Both the position numbers and the translations under genes were made by a program. The notes under the pieces are model-generated. The model had not been told where the DNA came from. It did not search any database and worked only from the letters and a program-made list of their open reading frames with translations. A stretch of 64,000 nt of DNA from Cristatella mucedo (Eukaryota > Bryozoa > Phylactolaemata > Cristatellidae): NCBI GenBank assembly GCA_009760855.2, contig WPIO01000006.1, positions 5,264,501-5,328,500 on the forward strand, given 5' to 3'. Shown here one piece after another: positions 23,783-61,274 of this stretch; the first letter of the stretch is position 1; each line of letters begins with the position of its first letter.

Positions 23783-24269
23783 ATTACGGAAATTCAAAAA
23801 AATCTTGTAGTGTACGTCCAATGAGATCTTATGAAAATAGTTTGATTTTCGAAGATGCACAAGAATAAAACAGCAGTATTGCCGGAGTATTGCCATTAGC
23901 TCAGTGTAATTGCAAGTGGTTTTGCCCTTTCTTTAACTATGAATACAGGTATTCTCACTAAAACTTTAATCTAGGTCCTACCAAAAACTTAGAGCGAAAT
24001 GAAGTTTAGTTTGACGTTGAAAGATTAGTTTTTGTCATTAGTATACAGACACCAGGGATAAAAATGGCGGCATCTTAAGGTGCAAGGGGTTTAGTCTTAA
24101 CGGTGGCATATCTATATGGACACACGTACGTGTGTATGGGAGTGAGCGGTTATAGGGCATGCGTTGGTGTGTTCATACACAAACACATGCGTGTGTGTGC
24201 GTATTTGTGGGGTAGGATGCAACGGCTCGTGGAAGTTACCAATTTTCTATTTTTAAATCGCAGTTAAAG

Positions 24270-24420
24270 CCACATAATAATACTAATGCATCTGCGTTCA
24301 GCTCTAAGAGAAATAAGTCTCTTTGTTGGCACTTTACATAGGCTACAATGATTCTCACAAACTGAATAGCTGCAAAAACACGTAAAATTGATATTAATAA
24401 ATAAAGGACGATTCACATGG
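24270..24420 (-). mobile_element. LINE B tail, degenerate
   Basis: AATAATACTAATGCATCTGC, GCTCTAAGAGAAATAAGTCT and GGCACTTTACATAGGC echo the LINE B terminal block. Strongly eroded. Confidence 0.4.
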
Positions 24421-24530
24421 ACCCAGCGATTGGTACATCTTTTTTGAGCGCGTTTCCGAAGGTCTAGTTGACATACACTGGTGCGATTGTGTCTTACACA
24501 TGATGAGCATCAATGAGCCTTGCTCCACTG

Positions 24531-24631
24531 CATCTATGAGCCTGTGCATCTATGAGCCTGTGCATCTATGAGCCTGTGCATCTATGAGCCTGTGCATCTA
24601 TGAGCCTGTGCATCTATGAGCCTGTGCATCC
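24531..24631 (+). repeat. 16-bp minisatellite
   Basis: Six perfect head-to-tail copies of CATCTATGAGCCTGTG (24531-24626) and the start of a seventh. Related words (ATGAGCC AATGCATCCATGAGCC) lie on the far side of the adjoining LINE A copy at about 25953-25980. Confidence 0.93.
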
Positions 24632-24632
24632 A

Positions 24633-25955
24633 TAAAGACCGTGGGCGACGGAAGCGATCAGCTGCGTTCGACACAATTGATCAAGGTGTTCTACTTGAAC
24701 GATTGAGAACGACGATCGGTCTGGCAGACTGGCGTGGTTCAAATCGTACTTACCTGATTGTGTTCAATGCGTGTCATGTGGGGGTCAGGTCTCACGCACG
24801 AGACAGGTCACCTGTGGAGTCCCTCAAGCCTCCGTCCTCGTTCCCTTGCTGTTCTCCATTTACATTCAACCCCTGGAAAAAGTGATTAAGGCCCACGGAA
24901 TAAGATATCACTTTTATGCCGATGATACTCAGCTCTATTTGTCATTCAAACCGTCGGAATCTGCTGCAGCCACTGATAAACTGAATGCTTGCCGCGCCGA
25001 CATTTGATCCTAGATGTCGGAAAACTTCTTGAACCTAAATAACGGTATAACCGAACTGTCGATCATAGGACAACCTAAGCGTGTGACTTGATTAGACGGC
25101 TTTGCTCTTCTAATAGGTTATGCTATCGTACGACCATCATCACGTGCTCGAAATTTAGGTATCGTTTTCGACAGCTGCCTCAATTTTAAAAGCTTCATCC
25201 AGAAGGCTGCTTCTACAGCTAGCTATCACGTCCGATCTCTATCCAAGTTAGGAGCGGTCTTCCACAGTGGCTTTCAAAAGATTTAAATAGCTGCTTAATT
25301 CTGTCTCGGCTTGATTATTGTAATTCCCTTTTGGCTGGGCTACCAAAGAAAGCAACTAGGCCACTGCAGCTGGCTATGAATATGGCTGCAAGGCTAGTCT
25401 TCAAGTCCCAGAGATTTGACCACGTGTCTTCATTGCTAAAAGAGCTAGGATGGCTGCCGGTAGATCAACGGATACAGAGCAAAGTTCTTCCGCCGACCCA
25501 CAAGACCCGTCACGGCTTGACTTCTTCGTACCTAGTTCAACTGCTGCACCAGTTTCAGCCTCTTCGCGCCCTCAGGTCCTGTGTGGACAATAAGTTAGCT
25601 GTTCCATTCCTCCGCTTAAAGACAGTTGGTGACAGAGGCTTTAGCTCTGCAGGTCCTAGACTGTGGAAATCGCTTCTGCATTTCTTAGGCAACGACAACT
25701 ACTCTCCTGCTGCCGACTATGGCACATCCTTTTCAGCGGTCCTGAGCTGCTACTTCTATGCTACTCACTACCCCAACTGCTCTCCTGACTCTGCTATGCT
25801 TCCCACTTTCTGTTTGTTGGCTGAGACGAAGCCTCGCGACTACCGAACGCGTACAGAAAGCCGCTTAGGCTGTGAATGCGCCATGCAAAACTCTCCTGCA
25901 TAACACCCACATAGTTTTTATGGATTTGTGGAGTTACAAACGGAGATACTTTACA
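24633..25955 (+). mobile_element. LINE family A copy 2, broken
   Basis: Starts within the reverse transcriptase (AAFDTIDQGVLLERL), includes YRYHFYADDTQLYLSF-type catalytic sequence (read as IRYHFYADDTQLYLSFKPSE, near 24900) and the C-terminal block (LDYCNS..., FSSAGPRLWKSLLHF, ESRLGCECAMQNSPA). Frame changes near 24770-24830, a TGA at about 25005 and further breaks to 25330 show it is dead. It ends in a short CGGAGATACTTTACAT tail. Clearly the same family as the copy inside the polymerase relic but older. Confidence 0.87.
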
Positions 25956-25969
25956 TGAGCCAATGCATC

Positions 25970-26440
25970 CATGAGCCTATGCTCCACGCAGTTTGTCTTG
26001 GTATGGCAGTATGATATTCCCAGACTTGGAGCTAAAGTGGGTTTTTCAAAAATGACTGGAGCAATCAAGCAGCTTGAGCTCTAGGTACTACGGTTCCATA
26101 CATTGGCAATTTTAGTGCGAATCCCTTTTTTTCTTACGTCTCACGATGTTCGACCTTCTGGACACGGATGCCTACGCGTTAGTTAATCAACAAATTGAGT
26201 GATAGGTATATGCATTGCAGAAGAATGCAAAGAAAAAGCATTTAATTAGATTTGCTGCAGTTTCAATTGAACAATTCTTTTTTCTTTTCGTTCGAGAGCA
26301 GCAATTCAGTGTCTACTGCGACATCCATGGATATTGTCACTGGAATTTCCTAGGTGCACCAAAAATAGAGTATACACGAACGAGAAATCTAAATGGGAGC
26401 GTCAGCCAGCAGCGTCCAGTCTAATTTTAATGGACCGTTA
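25970..26440. other. No recognisable feature
   Basis: AT-rich sequence with no recognised exon or repeat. Confidence 0.4.
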
Positions 26441-29400
26441 TAGATTTCCATATTTTTCCACGTCGTTGCCGTCGATTTGCCCTCGCATGTAGGTTAAAGA
26501 TTAGTTGATTGGCAGCAGTTGCACTTTAATACAGCACACTGTTACGCAAAGAAAATAATGTGATCTTCTCCCACCAGCTTTGTTTGCAATTGTAACAGAC
26601 AATAATAGATTTCGATAATGTTACTGGCAGTTATCATCAAGGTTGAACGCGAAAAAGAACAGCATTTGCGCCCACAGAGAACGTTATGTAGTAGAATAAT
26701 TACAAATTCAAACAGCCAATTACCAGAAAATTTGAACCAGATTGCTGGAGAGACCGGGCCACTGCCGTCGATTGCCGTACATTGCCCTTGATTGGGCCTT
26801 TGCTGATTGTATAAAAGGATGTGGCTGCACTTTTAATGCAGCGTATTGCAATATGCAAGAAAAGTTGGAGCTTCTCTCAGCAACTGTCGGTGCATTTGTA
26901 ACTGTCCGTTATGGATTGGCGTATTTTCCCTGGTCGTTGCCGTCGATTGCCGGGGTTGCAGTGGATTGACCGCGTACCATGGGTAAAAATTATGCGCGTA
27001 CACAGGTACATGTTACGTGGAATGAGAGTTGCAGTTTATTGCAGCCAATCTTGTCAATTTTCCACGTATTTCACTATCGGCCCCTATCATTGCTGCTGAT
27101 TGCCGTGCATTGCAGACAGTTAACAAGCAAAACATTTTGAAAGTTCCACGGTCTTACTTTGGATTCGGCGGAATGTAATATGTAATGACAATTGAGGCTT
27201 TTGCTCTGCCAATTTCTCTTCTATTTGCCGGTAATTGGGTTAATAACAATTATTATGAACTTGATAAAGCGCTCTCAGAGAACTCGGTCTCTTTTTAGGT
27301 GCTTTAAATTTGCTGCAATGGAAAAAACAATTGAACAGTGAGTAAAATCATGCTTGATAAACAAACAAAACGAATAACATGGTTAGGGGTGACATGTTCA
27401 GGGTTAGCATGCAAATGTGGTTAGTGGCAGCATGCACAGTGTCAGCACGCATAAGCACATCAAGGACAAATCACAGGGACCCACTAAATGCTGTCCTAAA
27501 TAAGCGTGTTTTTAAGTTCTTTTTAAATGTAGTCAGGTCAGGGAATGTTCTGACGCAAGTCGGGAGAGAGTTCCAGGCTTTGAGAGCATACGAACTAAAT
27601 GCACGGTCTCCAAAGGATTTTATGTTTGTACGGGGTATCTGTAGACTGATGGATTCTGAAAAGCAGGTGGTACGATGCTTGGCCTGATGGGGGAGTATAT
27701 CTGAAAGATAGGCTGGAGCCAAAGAATGAAGTGACCTAAAATTGAGCGAAAAACCTTGAAGTCAATCCGTTGCTTGACTGGTAGCCAGTGCAGGTCGGCG
27801 AGAAGTGGAGTAATGTGGCAATTGCGATGCTCACAACAGACAAGCCTAGCTGCGGAGTTTTGCACCAGCTGCAATTGACTGATCGCACATGCTGGTAGGC
27901 TAGTAAGCAGTGAGTTGCAGAAGTCGAGACGGGATGTCACGAATGCATGGACCAACTTGGGTGTGGTATCCTTATCTAAACAAGCCCAAATTTTTAGCAA
28001 TGTTATGAAGCTGAAAATAGGCAGATTTGACTGTGGAGCTGATATGGTCGTCTAACGAGAGGTCGCTTTGGAATAGGTTATTGGCGTAGGACATTTCTGT
28101 CGATTGCCATTAATTGTTCGCGATTGGTTGAAAGGATTTGATTGCAATTCCAACGCAGTGGACTGTGATAGGTAAGATATATTTGATCTTGGTCCAGTCA
28201 CTTTCCAGTAATTTACGATTGACCATAATGAATTGCCGTATTTGCCCGGGCCTTTGCCGTGTGTTGCCATGCATTGCCCAAGATTGAACGGTAAGAGCTG
28301 GTTGAAAGTATGTGTGCACGCAGTGAGATGTTACGTGGAATTAGAATTGGAGCTTGGTGCAGCCGATTTATCGTCGATTTGCCACGGATTTTGGTATTGG
28401 TCCCTTCCAATTGCTGTTGATTGCCGTGTATTGTTGACAATTAACGAGCAAAATAGCTTGAAAGTCCTATGATTTCACTTTTAGCACAAAGAAATGTGAA
28501 ATGCGACGGCAGTCGGCCCTTTGTGCAGCCAATTTAGTGTCAACTTGCCACAGATTGTAGTGGATTGCTGCTTCCAGCCGAGCCGTTGTCGTAGATTGCC
28601 ATGCATCACCCGAGATTATACGAGCGCAATTGCTTAAAATGATGTGGTTGACTTTAACCAGTGTGCTTTGTAACATGCATTTGAAATGAAGTATTGCGAA
28701 ACGATTTCAGGGCATTTTGCATCAAATTGCTGTAAATTGAGTTATTGGCCTGGGTCATTGCAGTCAATTGCAGTGAATTGCTGCCGAATGATCGAGGCGA
28801 TTGTAGTGAAATTGTAGGATTACACAATAGCAAAAAATTGGAGCAAAGTGCAATCACTATTAGAGCTTAAAGTGTACGTACTCTGGTCGTTTTTTGGCGG
28901 GTTTTGGTTCATTGACGTACTGGCCACGGCAGTTGCAGTCGATTGCAGCGCATTGCTGCAGAATTTCCGAGGCAATTACAGTGAAGTTATGCAAGCGCAC
29001 AACAATCGAAGAGTAGAGCAGCGTGCAATAATAATTAGAGCTTCTAGTGTACGCGTTCTGGTCGCTGTCTAGCAGATTGCAGCTTATTTCGGCGGATTGA
29101 GGTGGATTGCGGTGTGAGACCGGGTTGTTCGCAGTCGATTGCAATTCATTGCATGAGAACGCATGAGCACAATTGAGCGAAGTTTTGTGGATGCCCTTTG
29201 AACTGAGTATAGTCCTATATGCAATGTCAATTAGAGCTTCGCGATGGCCATTTGAGGATGATTTGCAGTGGAATAGAGTGGATTGCTGTAGTTTTTCAGG
29301 TCATTTCAGGCGATTGCCGCCCGTTGCCACAGTGCGAGGTTGCACAATTTATTTTTATTTTACGTGGCTGCACACAGCATGGTGCACTTTAATAGGCAAT

Positions 29401-29900
29401 ACAAGCTGGAGCTCGGCTTAATGTATTTCGATTTTATGTGTGGCGGATTGTGTGGATTGAAGTGGATTTCGGTATTGGCCCGGGCTACTGCAGTCGATTG
29501 CAGCGCATTGCACTAGAACGGCTGTGCCAATGCAAATGAGATTTTTGTAATGCAATTGTCGCAGAGTGTGCTGTCATATGCAATCAAAAATGGAGCTTTT
29601 TGATAAAGATTTCTTTCGTTGCATAGTGGAATGCAGTGGATTGCGGTAGATTGCTATATTGGCCTGGGCCACTGCAATCTTATTTCAGTGGACTTCGTGA
29701 GAACGTATGAGCGAAATCGCGAGAAATTTTCTGGGTACATAGTGCATGTAGCTTAGTTTGATAATCCAGACTTTTTGGAGCTGTTTGCAGCAGACTTGGG
29801 GTGGATTTGACGAGAACTAGAATGGATTGCGGTACAGGCGTCCTGCGTCAAAGATCATTTGCATAAGTGTGCGTTCGCGCAGCGACATGAAATTTTGTGG
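26440..29900 (+). repeat. Diverged tandem satellite, period about 175 bp
   Basis: Imperfect units carry a core like GGCCTGGGCCACTGCAGTCG followed by ATTGCAGTGCATTGC. Cores fall near 26465, 26755, 26925, 27075, 28095, 28240, 28395, 28570, 28745, 28920, 29115, 29300, 29475, 29660 and 29830, mostly 150-195 bp apart. Each unit also echoes TTGGAGCTT and a GTACGCG-TTCTGGTCG stretch. The array is interrupted by a LINE B copy (27240-28085). Divergence is high, so the array is old and not being homogenised. It ends at the GC-rich 5' region of the multi-exon gene. Confidence 0.72.
27240..28085 (-). mobile_element. LINE B copy inserted in the satellite
   Basis: 3' tail near 27250, 3' UTR, then coding read leftwards on the - strand: C-terminal block, LPACAISQLQLVQNSAARLV, LDKDTTPKLVHAFVTSRLDF, ending near the 'SLDDHISS' position at 28060. 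Two frame breaks. Satellite sequence resumes at once on the right. Confidence 0.85.
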
Positions 29901-30837
29901 ACAGATGAATTCGAACGTGTACTACAATATCAGCGAAAATATTGAGCTCGGCAACGTTTACACCTGGTCATTGCTAGCCTAATTAGAGTGGATTTCGATA
30001 ATTCGTCGAACCCGACCCTTCGCAGAGGCGTCCACTACGAAACGGCCTTATCTACGTTGCACCACCGCTATCTCCAGTCTCCGCTCGCCTACCTATCATC
30101 GACAGCCGATGAAAGACGTACCAATGCGGCACAGCCGACTGCCGCTTTCGCCCAGACCGCTCAGCAAAAGTAAACCCTGCGAGCAGGTCACGGCGGGCTG
30201 GCTACTCACATCAATCGAATGCTGCCTAGGCTCTGCTGACACTAAAATACTAGTGAAATCCCTCTGCGTAGTACCGTATGAGAACACCATCTGTCTTTTC
30301 GCTTTACTTAAGCCGAAGAGCTCGAGCCCACGACCTCGATCGTCGTGCAAGGCGACCACACCACCCTGGGTCTAAGGTCCAGCATTCGCCTCCGTCCTGC
30401 ACTATTCAACCTGTCACTACCAAGCAAGCTCCAAGTGCCCCACCGCTGCCAGGCGGCGCGCAGCAGCGCTGTGGGTAGGGACCGGGCTAACGTTACAGAA
30501 CCAGCCGCCTCGGCCACTAGCTCTCATTTTCTCTGCGGTACCGCCCCCGGAAGCAAGGCGTACTTGGATGGACGGACCCAAGGTCAAGGTCATCTAGGGG
30601 GGGGGGGAGGATCTCGTGGGCGGGTCGGGCCGGTGGGTCCTCATGCCCGCGGTCGCTCTCTCCTAGGTGCCGGCTGCTCCAGCTCGAGACCCGAGACATT
30701 TCAGGAGATCCAGGCCGTGTACTATTCCAGAGAATACGCTCACCGCCAAGGCGGCCCCTGAAGAGTTCGAGCCGCTTTACCGCCACCGCCGGCTGATTCG
30801 ATTCGCGTCAGGCCAGCTTTGCTGTCTTTTAAAGGCC
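29900..30837 (+). promoter_or_regulatory. GC-rich 5' region of the multi-exon gene
   Basis: GC content rises sharply from about 29990, with many CpG steps, and stays high through exon 1. It includes an 11-G run at 30597-30607 and a short SINE2-like remnant near 30318-30378. I infer a CpG-type promoter and 5' UTR. No TATA box or transcription start is evident. The exon 1 frame is open upstream to 30667, but the hydrophobic N-terminus begins at the ATG at 30838. Confidence 0.4.
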
Positions 30838-56210
<25,373 letters not shown>

Positions 56211-56307
56211 AATAAGGATAAGCTACTAATGTGGCTCATTAACATGTGAATAGGAAGCATTCCTCAGGTGCTTGTAACCTTGCATGCCCTCTTTGACGAT
56301 CAAAAGA

Positions 56308-56455
56308 AAAGGTTAGCTAATTCAACAGCCTCATTTATAAAGATAACAGCAGAAGAGCCTTATCGGTTATCGCTGCCACCTACAGTTGGCAATAATGGAT
56401 CGCCCACAGGACTCGAACGCACAACCTGGGTCGTTGAGAACGATTCGGGAGATTG
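56308..56455 (-). mobile_element. SINE2
   Basis: On the - strand: GACCCAGGTTGTGCGTTCGA (box B region), GGGCGATCCATTATTGCCAA, GGTGGCAGCGATAACCG and TGAATTAGCTAACC end. Confidence 0.7.
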
Positions 56456-56459
56456 AGTC

Positions 56460-57655
56460 TGCCTCCATTTTCTGCACTGCAAGAATCTCTCGTCGAATCG
56501 AAAAACGTGCTAATGTTAGCCAGTGCCAACTAGTTCATTGCTAGCTGAGTTTCAAAACTGTACCTCGCAAAGGGGCCTCAAAAGATTGCTATAAGATCAC
56601 CTAATTATCACCACCTAACACCTGTAGGGACATATTTTTGGAGACGCGTTACTTTGACCTTAGTCCAAGGGTTTTATAATAGTGTCAAGGTCATAATCAA
56701 GATCGAAAACTCTGTGGCAGTACGTTTTAAGACACAACTGTACGGGCTGTAAACTCTACTACTCCAGATAATTGCCACGTTAATAAGAAGCAGCATGTTT
56801 CAGTGAATTTCTATGTGAAAAGAGAACCCTGATTAAAAAGCATATTTTTTCATTGAAATTCAGCTTAGTTGTTTCGAATATTATAAGAGTTTCATGCTCG
56901 TCTAGGTCAGTCGAACTTTTCTATATGGTTTATATATTTTTAGAGATTTCATACAAAGTATATATATATATATGTATACATATATATATATATCATATGC
57001 AACATCTCTACAAAAATAAAAAATTTAAACTGACCATTTTTTGCAGGGCTTAATGTGCAGTAATTGCCGATGCATATTGGCTATACCTAGTTGAACTTAT
57101 GCACAGATTAAGGTTTCGCATTTTTCATGAAGACGAGGCAAAATGAGATCTTACTCTTACACAAATACTTAGCATCCGTCATTTGTATGCTTTACCAAAC
57201 TTATTCTGCTCTCGCATTTGTTTTCCTTCATGATTTCACAGCGCTCTAAGAGCAGCGATCATAAAAATCCTCTAGCTATTTGTTACCAGACGTGATCGCT
57301 ATGGCAAACAACCTCTCCCCAAAGTAGCCCATTAGTATCACTATTGATATTATATTTTACTATTGATATTAATATTGATATTATTAGTATCGCTATAGTA
57401 TTCATTAGTATCACTCAGCGGTTTCTACATATGCCGTTTGCCCTTCACTCGACGTGTTTGACATCTCGTCTTATTTAGCAGACAAAGAAAGATTTCTATA
57501 CTAGTATCTGCTATGAATCTCAAGCTGTATTGGCTGATAAAGATGACTGGTAGCAAATCATAGGTCAGAGGCAGTGATGCCTCTACCGTACCTGACCGAG
57601 TTCTCTGAACAATTGCGGATACTTATGCATTTGAAATTTTCTACGTTAATAAAGC
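56460..57655. other. No recognisable gene
   Basis: AT-rich with a TATATA-type run at 56960-56995 and a small ATTGATATTA repeat near 57345-57400. Confidence 0.45.
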
Positions 57656-57659
57656 ATTC

Positions 57660-58420
57660 TCAGCCCTAAGCTTCATGGCAGCTTTCTCGGTAGTCTATGA
57701 TACCGTCGATCAGCGAGTTTTTCTTGAGCACTGCATTGCACCGAAAGGATTTAGGTCCTATCTTTGTCGGGAGTTTCATTCAAGTGCTCATGTCAAAGGT
57801 CAACGGTCATCTAGGTGAACAACTACAAAACGACTTGTCTTAAGAGGAAAACATTTCCTCCGTGGTTCGTTCGGCCTACTTGCAGCTGCGGGGAAGGACG
57901 CCAAAATCAGAGCCTGCTTAAACAAGTTCGCACAGCAGCCACACACAAGTCCATGCTTTTGTGACCCTCGCGTATAGATTATTGCAATTCTACTTATTCA
58001 GGAGCCTCAGGGTGTTCCCTTAATCATCTACAGCTATTGCAAAACTCAGCTGCTTGCATGATCTCTCGTCAAAGGCGTTGCTGCTGCATCACACCACTTC
58101 TGTCACTGGCTCCCTGTCATGCAAGCATTGGATTTATTTTTAGATCCTCACACAGATTGCTTGCAGGTCACTTCACTTCTTAGAACTAGCCTACCTATCA
58201 CAACCTCCTTGCTCTTCCAGTCAAGTGCTTTTGCACCACCTACTCGTCAGTTTCTTGTCATGCTGCCTTCCTATGCACTAAATTCAAACCTTTTGGGGAC
58301 TTAGCCTTTAGCTCATATGCACCGAAATTCAAAAACTAGCTTCAAGCTGCGGTCGCTACTGTGATGACTCTACATCTTTAAGTGTCATCCGAAGACTAAT
58401 CGATTCCAGCTTTACCTTTG
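57660..58420 (+). mobile_element. LINE family C remnant
   Basis: Decayed reverse transcriptase echoes: AAFSVVYDTVDQRVFLEH, then a jump to VVRSAYLQL and KIRACLN, SRIDYCNS, LQLLQNSAACMISRQRR, and the 'FGDLAFSSYAPK' block. Internal deletion and many stops. Distinct from LINE A and B. Confidence 0.65.
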
Positions 58421-58517
58421 CCCCAGTGAAACTGCCGTTTTTGTTCCTGCGCGCTTTGCGTGCGTACGTGCACATGCTTGATGCAGGCAGTATCACTAAT
58501 TCCCCTTGGTATTCATT

Positions 58518-59380
58518 TGGCTAATAATAATAATAATAATAACAATAATTCACTTGATAAAGCGCCCTCAGAGAACTTAATCTCTCTCTAGGCGCTTTAC
58601 AGTTGCTGCAAAGTGAAATGCAATTGAATGGTAAGTAAAATCATGCTTGAAAAACAAACAAAATGAATAACATGGTTAGGGGTGACATGCACAGGGTCAG
58701 CATGCAAATGTGGTTAGTCGCAGCATGCACAGTGTCAGCACGCATAGGCACATCGGGGACGAATCACAGGGACTAACTAAATGCTGTCCTAAATAGGTCT
58801 GTTTTTAAGTTCCTTTTAAATGTGGTCAGGTCAGGGGATGTTCTGATGCAGGTCGGGAGGGAGTTCCAGGCTTTGGGAGCATACGAGCTGAATGCACGGT
58901 CTACAAAGGATGTAAGGTTTGTACGAGGTATTTTTAGACTGTTGGATTCCGAAAAGCGGTGGTACGATGCTTGGCCTGATGGGGGAGTATGTCGGAGAGA
59001 GAGGCTGGAGCCATAGAACGAAGTGACCTAAAAGTGAGCGACAAAACCTTGAAGTCAATCCGTTGCTTGACTGGTAGCCAGTGCAGGTCGGCGAGAAGTG
59101 GAGTAATGTGGCAACTACGACGCTCACTGCAGACAAGCCTAGCTGCAGAGTTTTGCACCAGCTGCAATCGCCTGATCGCACATGCTGGTAGGCCAGTAAG
59201 CAGTGAGTTGCAGAAGCCGAGACGGGATGTCACGAATGCATGGACCAACTTGGACGTGGTATCCTTATCTAAACAAGCCCGAATTTTAGCAATGTCATGA
59301 AGCTGAAAATAGGCGGATTTGACTGTCGAGCTGATATGGTCGTCTAACGAGAGGTTGCTTTGGAATATGACACCTAAGCT
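58518..59380 (-). mobile_element. LINE B copy
   Basis: (ATAAT)n tail, full 3' UTR and coding on the - strand, with a stop splitting the C-terminal block near 58934. Upstream it reads LGVIFQSNLSLDDHISSTVK, and the match to other copies stops at about 59380. It is very close in sequence to the copy at 61275-62330. Confidence 0.88.
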
Positions 59381-59499
59381 CGATATCAGTGCTGTAACCG
59401 GATTCTTGGCCATTCTGCTCGATAGACTTTCACCCTCAGTTTGCTGCAGAGTAACTTGTCTGTCAGCTGCATTAATTGACAGACCCATAATTGTTGGGA

Positions 59500-61265
59500 T
59501 GATGGCAGAGTGTCAGCTGCATTAACCAAAGAAGTGCGGAATTGAGATCTACCTACAGCTACCACACATGTGGTTAATTGTAGAAATTGAATTACTCGGC
59601 GGATGTATATAGGATGAAAAAGTTCTTGTTTTACATTCTCCTAAATAAAAGAATAACTAATGTCACAGCTCTGCTCATAACCATAGTCTTGTGAAGATGT
59701 TCACAGCTGTTCGAATCATTTAAAACCTGACAGGACTTGTCCGAAAGCCGGTAGCTAGATTAGCTCTTGCTTCTGCTGCAACAGAGAAAAACTTAAGAAT
59801 GGGGAGTTGTAGCACTGGCAATCACTTCATACTGGTAGCTGTATAAAAAAACTCAAGCCCGTTGAAATAGTACGGCCTGCAGCAGCAGAGGGCTTATCCA
59901 GAAACATATTTGCTCCTAGCTAACGTGGTACTCATGAAATTGCAAATCCGCACGGCTATGATGTTTTATTGATTATAATGTAGCCTCGAGCGATGGGATG
60001 TTTTCATTTTATTTTCGTAATTAAGTTTGAATCTTCTCGCTTCGGCCGCCGTCCTGCGGTAATATGCCAGTTCATCTCCTCACGGTCACTCCTCCTGTAG
60101 TTGCTCGCTCATTTCCTCCTGGGCAGTTATAGGCTCCCTCGTGCCACGTCACCCCTCAACTCGTATGAATTTCTTGCCGATCAAGGATACTAGCTAATGC
60201 TAATACTACTAGCTAATGGTCGCCTTTCTTCACCGGCTTCTGCACCCCCCAGAACTGTTGACATATCTTTCCAATCCGAAAAACCGACGAGAAACTTTTC
60301 GTTTCATTGTGGCATTTGGTGTCCCTTCAATTTGGTGGTATTAAGCTCAGATGAATTTTCAGCCTTATAGGTTGTAGTTGGTCCGTATCCTGCTCGAAAG
60401 GGCCATTTGAGGGTGAAGAGTTAATTTATGGGGATCTTAACGGCAATTGCTGTCAGCCGGCACACGATTTAATCAAGTGCTCGTCTGGCGGTTGCTTCTG
60501 ACGATCGAGGAATCTCTTCGCCCTCACTTGCTCAGAGCTAGCGAACGTTAGCAGCTATGTAAGGTATTTCACCGAAGGTCACTATACAAACATAGGCAGT
60601 GTTTCTGTGAGATTAGCTTCGCTCTAACCACCATCGGATATATGCTCTATCGAATACTTTATCTACAGCAACATTTCTGGGCTGCATTCAAGAATATTAT
60701 TGTATCGTTATTCGATAAACGTTTGTTTTTCCAAAATGTATTGCAGGAAATATGTTCTACTCTATTTGAGGGCAGATCATTTACAATATCGGCGAAATAT
60801 GGTTCTCGCCTTGTCAAATCTTTGCCAGTAAAACCCCTTCCTTTTCTCTCAATTTCTAGGTGGTGTTGCCAGCCTTTGACTTGACAAGCATACTGTTACA
60901 ACCATTCGCTAGCTTAGGCTCGAAGGTTTCCCGAGGCAAGCTTCTATGTACAAATACATTACTCAAAAGTGAGACCATCCCCTAAATTTTGAGTGTGAGA
61001 GCATCTTAATTTTGGTCGTGATGGCATTTACTACAGCTTAGGTCTAATTTGGGTGGGATTGAGTATCCGGGCCGCAGCTTGCCACTGTAACCTGAGCACT
61101 TTCCTTACTGCATCTCGCTCGACAACGATCGTGACGCAATCGTCACTTCAGTGATAGAAAATCACACAATCCTTCCCTGACAGCTTTCCACCGCTCAAGA
61201 CAGCCGCGAGTTTACTCGAATGCTACGACGAATCGAACGGATGAGGCCCTGCCTAAATTATCATT
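59500..61265. other. No recognisable gene
   Basis: Unrecognised DNA. A frame of 80 codons at 60642-60884 and an acceptor-like TTTCTAG near 60860 are the only hints of coding; neither is convincing. Confidence 0.4.
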
Positions 61266-61274
61266 GCTAGCTAG

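Noticed and set aside
26440-29900. CRISPR-like array
   Set aside because: The units are long, highly diverged and without uniform spacers, in a eukaryotic genome; it is a decayed satellite.
30667-30837. N-terminal extension of exon 1 to the upstream Met
   Set aside because: The upstream residues match nothing in the family and would bury the hydrophobic signal/anchor that starts at 30838.
60642-60884. Alternative last exon ending in RWCCQPLT
   Set aside because: The acceptor phase fits, but the polypyrimidine tract is weaker and the intron would be 7 kb; the candidate at 56087 is better supported.
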